53,192 nt of DNA from Zygnema cylindricum (Eukaryota; Streptophyta; Zygnematophyceae; Zygnematales; Zygnemataceae), in the NCBI GenBank assembly GCA_037447655.1, contig JBBHKE010000026.1, positions 121,828 to 175,019 on the forward strand. The letters run 5' to 3'. Every line of letters begins with the position of its first letter. Within the stretch, counting starts at the first letter, position 1. The position numbers were made by a program, and so were the translations under genes. Shown piece by piece: positions 44,101 through 53,192 of this stretch. Below the pieces are notes generated by a model. That model ran no database searches, had not been told where the DNA came from, and saw nothing but the letters and a program-made list of their open reading frames with translations.

Positions 44101-47100
44101 TTTGTGCGTGTGGTTAGCTCTCTGATTTTTGGAGTTTCCTCGTCTTTTCCTTGAATCTTTGTTTATTTCAATGCTGAAATTGCCCTGTGTATATGCGATT
44201 TACATTCTTGAAAAGGTTTGGTTTCACCAGTCAACCTTAAATTTTCGACTTTCCTAAACTGACAGGTGGCATTGACAAGGAGGGCTCCTGGAAGTTATTT
44301 ATTGCGTGTGAACCAATCAGAAGTGGAGGCAGAAGTCCACACATTGAGGGATGGAGGACTTCTCATGCAGGTCAGTTCTTACAAATGCCGCTTTTCCTGG
44401 CAACTTCCTGGTCATTTCCTTGTCATTTCCAGGTCATTGTTTGGCATTTCCTGGTCATTTTTGGTCGTTTTCGGTTCCTTTTAGGTCATTCCCTCGTCAT
44501 TTGCTGGTTGTTTTCTGGTCATTCATGGTCATTTGTGGCCCCTGTAAAACATGTAAACCAATGGTGGGTTGACAGCTGGACGGAAGTAGTCACGTGGTAT
44601 ATGCCGAGGAAGAAGCCGCGGGAACTCGTCTTCTTATTGGAGGGCGCACTTGCCTTTTACAGGTAGAGCTTTTCCTCATCTCCCTCCATTCAAAACTCTG
44701 AAAACCATAAAAACCTTAGTAAAGCTTAGGACCGTGATCGAGTTTCTTATGCTCAAAGTTCAAACGCTGCATTTTTTAAATACTGTTTTTTGAAATACGT
44801 TTGAACAGCAATTGCTTTGATTAGGAGGTAAATGGTTTTTACCAAAATCGGTTCCCTGGAGAAGAAGCCCTTTGTCTGATTCTGTTCACTTTTGGTACTT
44901 AAAGCTTTCAAAATAACCAAGATCTGTCTAGTTTTTTGGTCAAGATTCAAGTCCAAAATTTGCTTGTTGGGTGCCTCTTGAAATTGTTTCAAACTGCATT
45001 TTATTCAGTTTGAGGAAATATTTCTCATTGGTTAAGGGTCTATTATTCCACTGCACCTTACTACTTGTTTTTTCTTTTTATTCTGTCACTTTACTGTTGG
45101 TACTCTTTACCTTTCAAAAAGATTCACCAAAGAATTGCACCAGCATTAGTGTGAATCAGCAATGTAACTGAAATCCATAAACTTGCTCACGCAAGCCACA
45201 CGAATGGTGGTGAACATGAATTGAACAAATTGATGATTTAAAAATTATGTAAAAGCTAGATTTTATCGACAAACGGATATGTTTGCAACTAACTGCCTGC
45301 TCTAACCTGCAATGTCTTGTTCCCAACATCAGTCTGGACTCAATGTTAATAAAATCCATAAAACTCGCTTATTTAAACCACACTAATAATGGTGAACGTT
45401 CCCTTATCTCACAAAATCTGGAAAACCCGATAACAAAACTCGCACTAATAACAGTGAACATTGGACTTTCTTACCTCGCAGAATGACCAAGAAGTTCCGT
45501 CACATCTTGTTGCCAACAATTAGTCTGGACTCAATATTACTAAAATCCATAAACTCGCTAACATAAACCACACTAACAGCGGTGAACATTGGACATTCCT
45601 ACTTTGCAGAATGACCAAGACCCGTCACGTCTCGTTGCCGAGACTCCCTGCAAACTCCTCCGATATCTTGTGCCAGCTGGCAGTCATATCAGAGCTGACA
45701 CTGCATATGCTGAGGTGGAAGTGATGAAAATGTGTATGCCACTATTGACCCCAGCATCGGGAAAAGTAAAATTTTATTTGTCAGAAGGGCAAGCTATGAA
45801 GGCAGGAGATTTGATCGGAGCCCTTGAATTGGACGATCCGACGGCTGTGAGTAAAGCTGTACCTTTCAGTGGAAATCTTCCACCATTAGGGACTCCGACA
45901 GCTATCGCGACGAAAGTGCACCTGCGATTTTCAGCAGTTTTGGCAAATGCGAAGATGGTTCTCGCAGGATATAATCATAATGTTGACCAGGTCAGCTGAC
46001 TTGTTTTTTTCCATTTGAATGTGGATTAGTAAATTGTAAACTAGTGTCTCTTGCAGGATATAATCATAATGTTGATCAGGTCATTTTTCTGGTTTATGTG
46101 AACTACTAATTTAGTAGACTGCTATTTATGAGATCATTTTTGCAGAATAAATCGTAAAGTTTACCAGGTTAGTTTAATTTTTTCTGTATGTGGACTGTGT
46201 TTGGTTAAGTTTACTGCCCATCGCAAACATTGTAAAGGAAATATCGGTATTAAAGCGAAATAAGTATCAATAATACTAATTAAGAGTAGACTGACGTGGC
46301 CACTCCCTGAAATAGTGCTATTAACACTTTTTTTTTTTTTTTTCCGACCAAAAAAAGTCTCCAGCGAATAAGTATTTTTCAAAACAAAGCAATGGGCGAT
46401 AAGTAATTTAGGAAATGGTTCTTGCATAATAATTAATGGATACAAGCATAATATGTAACAAAGAAGACCTAAATCAATCTGAAAAACTGTCAAAATCGGC
46501 ATAATCACTCTCGAATAGAAGAAAATGGAAACTGGAACTGAAAACTAGAACCTGTAAAAAAAAAGAAACTTTAAAATCCTATTTCAACCATATAAGAGTG
46601 AAAACCAAAGCGAAACTGAATTTGGAAATCGGCAATATTACTGTCGGAAAAAAAGAAAAGGGAAGTGGAGTTTCTACTAATATCAGAGACTAGAATCAGA
46701 AACTAAAGAAGGGTAACGACTTTTACTGTTTCTACTCTTTTGTTCCAAAACGTGTAATATAGGAAATGGTTCTTGCATAATAATTAATGGATACAAGCAT
46801 AACATGTAACAAAGAAAACCTAAATCAATCTGAAAAACTGTCAAAATCGGCATAATTACTCTCGAATAGAAGAAAATGGAAAACTGGAGCTGAAAACTAG
46901 AACCTGTAAAAAAAAGAAACTTCAAAAATCCTATTTCAACCATATAAGAGTGAAAACCAAAGCGAAACTGAATTTGGAAATCGGCAATATTACTGTCGGA
47001 AAAAAAGAAAAGGGAAGTGGAGTTTCTACTAATATCAGAGACTAGAATCAGAAACTAAAGAAGGGTAACTACTTTTTGCTTCGAAGATTTTATTTCTTTA

Positions 47101-50100
47101 CCGCTTTTGTGTTGAAGAGTACATAATTATACTGCTTTTACCGCTTCGGTTTCAAAAATTTGTTTCAACTTATATATTTTTTCCTTTTTTTCTTGTCCCT
47201 TTTTTTTTTTTTTGGTGGCGGAGGATATACAGGTGGTGGACTCATTACTGAAGAGTTTGAAAGATCCTCTCTTACCTCTCCTCCAATGGCAAGAAAGCAT
47301 GTCCGTCTATTCAAGCCGCTTGCCCAAAGGGCTAAAATCACAGGTAAAAACCCAAAAAACAGTTAAAAAAACCCAACAAATAATTGAAAAATAATTTTGG
47401 AAAATTCAGAAAAAGATTGAAAATTTCAAAAAATAGTAATCTCTGGACCAAACCGCATATATGTTTGGTCATTTTGGTTGTTCAGGGGTTAAGAAGAAAC
47501 ATGACAATGTGAATTTGCTAGTGTTTCCTTCGATTTTTTTCAGGTTTTCTAGGCTTTTTGAGGTTTGTAGAGGTTTTTGAAAGTTTTTAAAAAGATTTTT
47601 ATTGGTTTTTAAAGGGCTTTTTAAAGATTCTAGAGGTTTTTTTTAATGTTTCTTAAGGTGTTTTCCAGAAAAAACGAGCTTGTGAGAGAAAATTGTCTCG
47701 GAATAGACGAGGAGAGATTTTGTGGCTCACGAGTTTAAAATTGAAATTAAACAAAATGAAAATAAAAAAAAACCCTAAAAATGAATTTAATTTGACTCAT
47801 GAAGTCATCTCTTCTCTTCTTGAAAACATAATTCGACGATGTGACAGAATCTTTGGTTTTTTTTTTTTCTTCTGGCAGCTTGATGATTTTTTTTACGAAT
47901 ATAAAGCCATATTTAAAATGCAACGGGCCCTTTTTCCTTTCTTTGTTTATTGTTTATTTTTTTCTTTTTTTTTCGGGCAGCTTGTTGATTTTTTTACGAA
48001 TATAAAACCGCATTTAAAATGCAACGTTTTTCCATGTTTCCTTCCTTTTTTTTTTTTTTGGGCAGCTTGATGATATTTTTTACGAATATAAAACGCTATT
48101 CAAAATGAAAGGGGCTGCGGAAACTATCGCCAACAAAATTATCGATACCTTGGAGGTAAACTAATTATAAAATAATAATAGTAAAATAATATTTATAAAA
48201 TGCTAAAAAAAAAAACTATTGAAAAATTGATTAGTTCGTACACTTCATTTTATACGACAAAGCAAGTCTTAGCTTATGCATGCTAAAAAAAAAAAAAAAA
48301 ACGAAAATTTAATTATTATTTTCTTTGTTACTAAGGAAAAAAATTGTAGCTTATAATAACGTATATCTATTGTCTTCTCATGGGAGAGCTCAAAAGTTAT
48401 AAAATCTACAAAGCCCTAAGAAACATAAACAATCCTAAAACACCTTAAAAAAATTAGGTTTTTTAGGGTTTTACAATATCTTCAGGGTATAAAGGTTTGT
48501 TTTACATTCTTGTTAAGTGATGAATTAAACATAAGATTTCTCGATAGTTTGTGTCCAGTTAAAATTGTAAAAAAGTATTTGTTTATATTCATGAAATTTA
48601 ATAAACTTATGGATAAATCATGTTAAAAGAAAAAATGTGAAAACTGATAAAACTGAAAAAAAAAGAAAAGGATTTGAATATGTATTTATACCCGCTGAAA
48701 AAAATAATACAGAGGAAAGCAGTTCTGTAAACTTAAAGCTATATACATTTTGTATTTATTTATTTATTTGTTGAGTTTCAGCGTTTTTTAAGTTCTGGTG
48801 CGCTTTTATAAGTGTTTTAGCGTTTTTGCAGGCTTTTTGTAGGCTTTTGAAGTTTTTTTAGGCTTCTGACGTTTTTTAGGGTTTTTTGGTGTTTTTGAGG
48901 TTTTCAAGGATTTTTTGGCATTTGACAATTTTTAGAGGTTTGACGTTTTTGTGTGTATGAGGATTGCAGATCTATTTGGGATCACTAAGGGAAGGAGAGA
49001 GACAGACTTTGGAGAGCCTCTTGGACCCATTATTTCAAATAGTTCGTCCTTATTTGGCGGGACAACAAGGGTATATGCGATTTATTGTACAGAGTTTATT
49101 TGACGACTATTTGACAGTGGAGGAAAAATTTAGCAAGGCGCCTGAGGTAAGGATAAGGACAACGAGAAAGAAAGGAGTATTCTATTGTGTTGTTGAATCA
49201 AATTGTATTGTATTGTACTGTATTGTACAGTATTGCATGGCATCGCATCATAGTGGACCACAATATTCTCAAGCTATGTCTTTTTAGTGGTTTTCTTTTG
49301 ACAACATTAAAAGACTTTGTTAATGCGATCTTGCAAGTAAGCTCCATAACATAATTTACATGAATTTCAGTGAGGTTGTACTTATTCCTATAAAGTAGAG
49401 GATGTGAAATAATTTTCAAATTCTTTGTCAAATATTTTATGATCTTTTGTGATGGACCTCTGGACCCCAAAGGCAGTATCCTTCATGTTTTTATATTCGC
49501 AGTTTTTAGAGACATTTAAAAAAAAAAAAAAAATGTGGTGTGTGTTTTACAGGCGGATGTTATTGAGGGTTTACGGATCAAACACAAAAAGGATCCGGCG
49601 GAAGTTCTCCTCACGGTTCTTTCTCATCAGGTTTGAAAGTCTTTGAAAGCCCTGGGAGGAGGGAGAGAGGAACGATGCAGAGAGAAAAAGGGAGGAGAGA
49701 GTGGCAATTACCACTCAATATTTCTGAATATTTCACAAATATGCTATAGCCTCAGTAAGGTTCACGAACAGAATTCATTCTATAATGCTGAATACAAAGG
49801 TCTTACTTGTGATCTATATCACTTTTTATTCATAAGTTTACTGGTCAATACATAACATTATGTTGAAATCGATTTATGACAAATGGTAATTGATTTGTTT
49901 TTCAGGGAGTGAGAAAGAAAAATAAACTTATTGGTCGATTAATGACGATGATCGTTGAAAAAGATCAAGGGGCATATGGAAGTCACCTAGTTCGATTTGC
50001 GGCTCTCAAACATCACGATCATGCTGAGGTTTGTTACTTTTTGTTAAAATCTACAAATTTTGATTGGTTACTTGCTGGAATACTAACATTTATTGTCTGT

Positions 50101-53074
50101 AACTCCTGTTTTTGTTAATAGCCGGAATACTTACATTTGATTTCTTTAATTCTTGTTTTTGTTGATAGTCGAATAGTATCATTGATTGGTTAAATTCTTG
50201 CTTTTGTCAATAGTTAAAACATTAGCGTCGTTTTTGTTCTTAATTATAGTGTATGCCTTTTTGTGACTGGAATTTGAACACTTTGCTCTGCAATCCTTCT
50301 GTCTTTTTCAGAACTTCACTTTCTTGTGAAATGGAGCTCAAAAAGCTATCTATAAAAAATGGGTTCAAAATAATTGAAATTTACTGCATAAAGTAAGAGA
50401 GCAAAGTGAACACCGTCAATGAGAGTCCTCTCTTTCTTCCCTCTCTTTTAGTACACTGTGCACCGTTGTTATAACTGGAAAATTATTAGCGTCAATGCGG
50501 AATGATTATTAAGTATCCTAGTTATTCTTTCTTTCCCTCTCCCTCTCTCTCTCCCTCTCCCTCTCTCACTCTCCCCCTCCCTCCTTCCCTCCCTCCTTCC
50601 CTCCCTCTCCCTCGCTCTCTCTTATGATGCTGACATGTTTAAACACTCCCTTTGTTTTTCTTCTGCTTTGCGACCAACTGTTACCAGATGGCGATGCGTG
50701 CAAGCCTTCTTTTGGAGCAAACAAAACTTAGCAAACTTGAAGGAACCGTAGTCAGGGCACTTTCAAGTCCAGATTTAACTGCAAACCAAACAGAAGAAAG
50801 GCAATCAGAAGGGAGTAGTGGTACAATTAGTCCTTTTTTAACACAAGGAAGTTGGGGTATACCATCACCCTTGGGAGACGGGAAGACGGGAAACTGGGAA
50901 GAAGGCAAAATTGGGCAAACGGATTCGGAGAATGTAATCAATCACAAAGGACGGAGAACTGCTGGACTTAAGGAGAGAATAGAAATGCTCGTCGATTCAC
51001 CAATGGCCATAGAAGAAGCTTTGGTGGCTTTGTTTTCTCATAAAGATTCAAATATCCAACAGGGAGCAGTTGAGGCCTATATCAGAAGGCTTTACCAGGT
51101 AAGGAGAGACGGTTTGTATGCTTTCCTCTTCTGATGTGTAGCTTGTTATTTTTAATAATCGCATACAACTTAGGAATTGAATATGTGATAATATGTCATG
51201 GACCATTGAACTTGAAACATGGAAGAAAGCATAATAGAATGCAAAACATATGCTTTGAAACTGTAAAGACTTGAAAAATAATGTGTAGAACATCAAGAAT
51301 ACAATTATAGGATGTGGAATATTAAACTTGCCATAGAACATGGAACATGGAATCATCAATCATCAATCATCAATCATGACTTATGGAACATACAACATGT
51401 ATCCTACGGCGTTCAACATGCAAACATGCACCGTACACCATACACCATACACTGTACAGTATACAAGATACATCGTACATCATACAACAAAAATCATGTT
51501 TCATAAATCATACGACATGCAACATACAACATCCAACATACAACATAGAACATCCAACATATAACATACAACATACAACATGCAACATACACCGTCCAAC
51601 ATACAACATACAACATACAACATACAACATACAACATCCAGCATCCAGCATACAACATCCAACAACACTACACAACATCCACCCTAAAACGTGGCAACAG
51701 AACGCTTCAAACATAGGCAGAGAATACAGCTCATGGAACATAGGAAATAGCACCGCGATCATTGTCAAATAGTGTGTATTAGTTGATATCTGCCAATGGA
51801 AAATAAAATTGTTGACTTTTTCTTCATTTTGAGGACCGCCTGTCTACTCTTTCGAGTGAGTAACCATAACCAGCAGTTTCAAAAAATGAAACTCATCTAT
51901 TTTTAACTTTTGTTCCTGCTTCTGCTGTAGATATGACAGAAATCTTTCTAAAAACAAAAAAAATATACTTGTTTTTTCTTGCAGCCTTACTTAGTGAAGG
52001 GGTCAATTTCCCTGCAAGTTCACATGGACCGATCACTGGTTGCCAGGTGGCAATTCAGGGAGGAAGATGCGAATTCCGTAATCAGTCCATTGTGGCAGTC
52101 TTCTGTTACTGATCTCTTTGATTCAACGGAAACTGCAGTCAGATGGGGAGTCATGGTAGTCACTTTGAGTATTGCTGGAGTTCCCAACATTTTAAAGAGA
52201 GAGTCGGAATGCTTACAAGCCTGTTTGAAACAAGAGATTGGAAACAATGGGTCATCGGAAAAAGAGAGGGAAAGAGAGAAAGGGAACGTTTTCCATCTCG
52301 CACTTGTAGGAAGGGATAAGGGGAGTGAAGGGTCACTTTTGAGGTACATATTCTACCCTTATTAGTGTGGATAGTGTTATTTACAACCTTATGCTTTGTG
52401 TTATCGATAGGTTTAAAAGTTAAAGATTGTGTTATCATCGACTATTCCCATGAATTTTAGTGTAATTTCACTGTTTTCATGTTTTCTACAAAATAGATTC
52501 ACTTAGTCCACCTTCAAAATTATCAATAAAGCAGTCTTTTCTTATGTATAGAGTGAGCTACTCAAATTCTATTGACTGTGTACTGTAGTAATGGTTTATT
52601 GAAAAGGTATTTTACAGGATATAATGCGTACAAAACTTGGTCATTACGGTTTTTGAAGATTTTTCTTACAGTTTCTTAGTGTTTTTTAGGTTTTTATGGT
52701 TTTCCGATGTGGATTGATATGTATTTTTTGTTGGTTATGGATTCAGCTTTCTAGTTGTTCCAAAAGTTTCAATATAATGTTGAAGAATGAAATTTAACAT
52801 ACAAGAGTGGGTCTGTGGGTGAAGGGAAGAGGTAGAGGGAGAGTATATTGTGGAGGAAGACGAACAACAGCAAGTGGATTATTTTCTGTCGAGAGAAGAT
52901 GTTGGTGGGGTGTTACAAGAAAAAGGATTTAAAGTCGTAAGTTGTCTTATTCAAAGAGGTCTCCGAGGATCTCCTTTACAACAATGTTTCCATTGGTTAC
53001 CCGAAAAAAACAGATTCGCCGAAAAACCTCTTTTTCGAGACGTGGAACCTCCTCTATCTGATCTTCTTGAGCTT
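32179..53074 (+). CDS. ACC1: acetyl-CoA carboxylase, homomeric multidomain, 3'-partial (24 exons found)
   Basis: It carboxylates acetyl-CoA to malonyl-CoA, probably cytosolic: no N-terminal extension precedes the biotin carboxylase. Exons: 32179-32291, 33089-33260, 34829-35035, 35858-36019, 36228-36401, 37242-37415, 38758-38945, 40452-40502, 40901-40940, 41596-41720, 42426-42542, 43107-43181, 43756-43812, 44266-44370, 44576-44662, 45610-45990, 47233-47343, 48066-48155, 48970-49146, 49553-49630, 49906-50028, 50688-51098, 51985-52343, about 52825-53074. Phases agree between neighbours except between exons 6 and 7, where a 3n+1 exon is missing. Domain order: biotin carboxylase, linker, biotin carrier, central region; the carboxyltransferase lies beyond the window. 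Wording is plant-like ([25 protein letters not shown]). Start chosen as the ATG just before [15 protein letters not shown]. Confidence 0.95.
34440..34740. repeat. TATA/ATAT and CA microsatellites in ACC intron 2
   Basis: Dense TATATA/ATACTTATAT sequence at 34435-34545 and (AC)n at 34699-34717 lie between degenerate copies of the exon 3 acceptor. Confidence 0.8.
36410..36720. repeat. ~80-115-bp tandem repeats in ACC intron 5
   Basis: About four diverged units each contain CTATCCTTTCCCCTTTTTT-like sequence followed by CTTTTGGAACT..AAAACTCAAAA, at about 36418, 36509, 36590 and 36660. Confidence 0.7.
37416..38757 (+). other. intron 6 of ACC, expected to contain an exon that was not found
   Basis: Exon 6 ends at phase 0 and exon 7 begins with two bases of a codon, so a 3n+1 exon encoding roughly VEHPVTE...NLPAAQ...IP should lie here. 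None is seen. The closest thing is 37574-37612, where one frame after a TTGCAG reads EFITGVN, like the TE-x-ITGVNLP part of the motif, without the EHP part and with a frame break after it. A degenerate copy of the exon 6 donor is at 37475-37500, and a CTCCTTCC tract at 38080-38130. Confidence 0.6.
39998..40115. repeat. short tandem repeat, ~11-bp unit
   Basis: TATGATCCAATTATGACCCA-type units repeat about seven times at 40038-40115, with earlier related words near 39803-39825. Intronic, non-coding. Confidence 0.65.
42426..44662 (+). other. ACC1: ACC exons 11-15: linker between carboxylase and biotin carrier
   Basis: Exon 11 has [20 protein letters not shown]. Exon 12 (43107-43181) reads [20 protein letters not shown] then QIPPK and is easily missed because it lies outside the obvious open frames. 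Exon 13 is [19 protein letters not shown]. Exon 14 has [18 protein letters not shown]. Exon 15 has [19 protein letters not shown] then RTCLLQ. All joins are phase 0. Confidence 0.93.
44385..44535. repeat. ~12-15-bp minisatellite after ACC exon 14 donor
   Basis: Tandem GGTCATTTCCTT/GGTCATTTTTGG-like units (around ten) fill the short intron between exons 14 and 15. Confidence 0.8.
45610..45990 (+). other. ACC1: ACC exon 16: biotin carboxyl carrier domain
   Basis: 127 codons. [20 protein letters not shown] leads to [18 protein letters not shown], whose central Lys in VMKM is the biotin attachment site, then the [20 protein letters not shown] turn and a helical stretch ending AGYNHNVDQ. The length and motif order fit the plant-type carrier domain. 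Degenerate duplicates of both exon edges lie in the flanking introns. Confidence 0.95.
46208..46406. mobile_element. MITE family A-like copy in ACC intron 16
   Basis: Left end TTTACTGCCCATCGC (about 46210) and right end GCAATGGGCGATAAGTAA (about 46389-46406) are imperfect inverted repeats. The interior carries GACGTGGCCACT and ATAGTGCTATTAACACT words like those in the other family A copies. Confidence 0.6.
46404..47077. repeat. ~351-bp tandem direct repeat in ACC intron 16
   Basis: The block starting AGGAAATGGTTCTTGCATAA at 46410 is repeated from 46761, with period about 351. Both copies run through AAATCGGCAATATTACTGTC and end AACTAAAGAAGGGTAAC (46703-46717 and 47054-47069). They differ at only a few positions by eye, so the duplication is recent. 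Confidence 0.92.
47233..53074 (+). other. ACC1: ACC exons 17-24: central (non-catalytic) region, continues beyond the window
   Basis: Exon 17 starts [20 protein letters not shown]. Exon 18 has [20 protein letters not shown]. Exon 19 has [20 protein letters not shown]. Exon 20 has [20 protein letters not shown]. Exon 21 has [20 protein letters not shown]. Exon 22 has [14 protein letters not shown] and [12 protein letters not shown], with a low-complexity Ser/Gly insert between. Exon 23 starts [17 protein letters not shown]. Exon 24 has [20 protein letters not shown] and ends [12 protein letters not shown]. The order matches the plant enzyme central domain. The exon 24 start (52825) was chosen from phase only and is uncertain. 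Confidence 0.88.
51340..51670. repeat. ACATACAAC minisatellite in ACC intron 22
   Basis: More than twenty units of AACATACAACATCC/ACATACAAC. The repetitive frames over it (HPTYNIQH type) are artefacts. Confidence 0.9.
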
Positions 53075-53192
53075 GTAAATCTCCACACCTTTTCGTTTTT
53101 ATCCGCTTTTCTTTGTCCCCTCTCCCTCCCCCTCTCCCTCTCCCTCTCCCTCTCTCTCTCCCTCTCCCTCTCCCTCTCTCTCTCCCTTTCCC

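Noticed and set aside
44266-44666. Continuous frames running through ACC intron 14
   Set aside because: Open only because of the GGTCATTT minisatellite; the exon ends at the 44370 donor and resumes at 44576.
51383-51772. 129-codon frame rich in HPTYNIQH repeats
   Set aside because: Translation of the ACATACAAC minisatellite within an ACC intron.

Overview
The window is nuclear DNA of a photosynthetic eukaryote, most likely a green-lineage (Viridiplantae) alga. The reasons are intron-dense genes with GT-AG splice sites, a homomeric multidomain acetyl-CoA carboxylase whose exons read like the land-plant cytosolic enzyme, a plant-type arogenate dehydrogenase with a transit-peptide-like N terminus, and a plant-type sugar-phosphate/nucleotide-sugar translocator. 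A streptophyte alga is my best guess for the lineage; that is inference and no species is claimed.

Layout. 1-912: GA/CT-rich low-complexity DNA and the last exon of an unidentified + strand gene (637-912). 913-4600: GAGGGA-rich spacer, then two non-LTR retrotransposon remnants in opposite orientation (2320-2520 minus, about 3200-4590 plus). 4872-12489, minus: a complete arogenate dehydrogenase gene in 8 exons (451 aa); its introns hold several MITE-like elements. 13320-13992: a MITE with a second MITE family nested inside. 14871-21809: a young Ty3/gypsy LTR retrotransposon (two 967-bp LTRs, 5-bp target duplication) with a damaged gag and one in-frame stop in pol. 21846-24076: a 784-bp terminal-inverted-repeat element, a 1-kb foldback and a second copy of the nested MITE family. 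25786-29915, minus: a complete 8-exon translocator gene (322 aa). 30616-31192: another inverted-repeat element in the divergent spacer. 32179-53074, plus: acetyl-CoA carboxylase, 24 exons found, running off the right end before the carboxyltransferase domain.

The genes are not a cluster. They do touch connected plastid/cytosol metabolism: tyrosine synthesis, translocation of phosphorylated sugars or sugar nucleotides, and malonyl-CoA supply.

The most striking pattern is structural. In at least three independent genes, and weakly in the fourth, the intron next to an exon contains one or more degenerate tandem copies of that same exon-intron junction, at spacings of about 60-240 bp. The copies carry a few to about 60 bases of exon sequence plus the splice site, often with the splice site or frame broken. 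Eleven clear or probable cases are listed. This suggests that introns in this genome grow by repeated local duplication across splice junctions, leaving decoy exon edges behind. A second notable point is that the carboxylase biotin-carboxylase exon expected to carry the VEHP motif could not be found.

All exon models were made by eye from frames, phases and family knowledge. Phase arithmetic closes exactly for the dehydrogenase and the translocator, and between adjacent exons of the carboxylase except around the missing exon.
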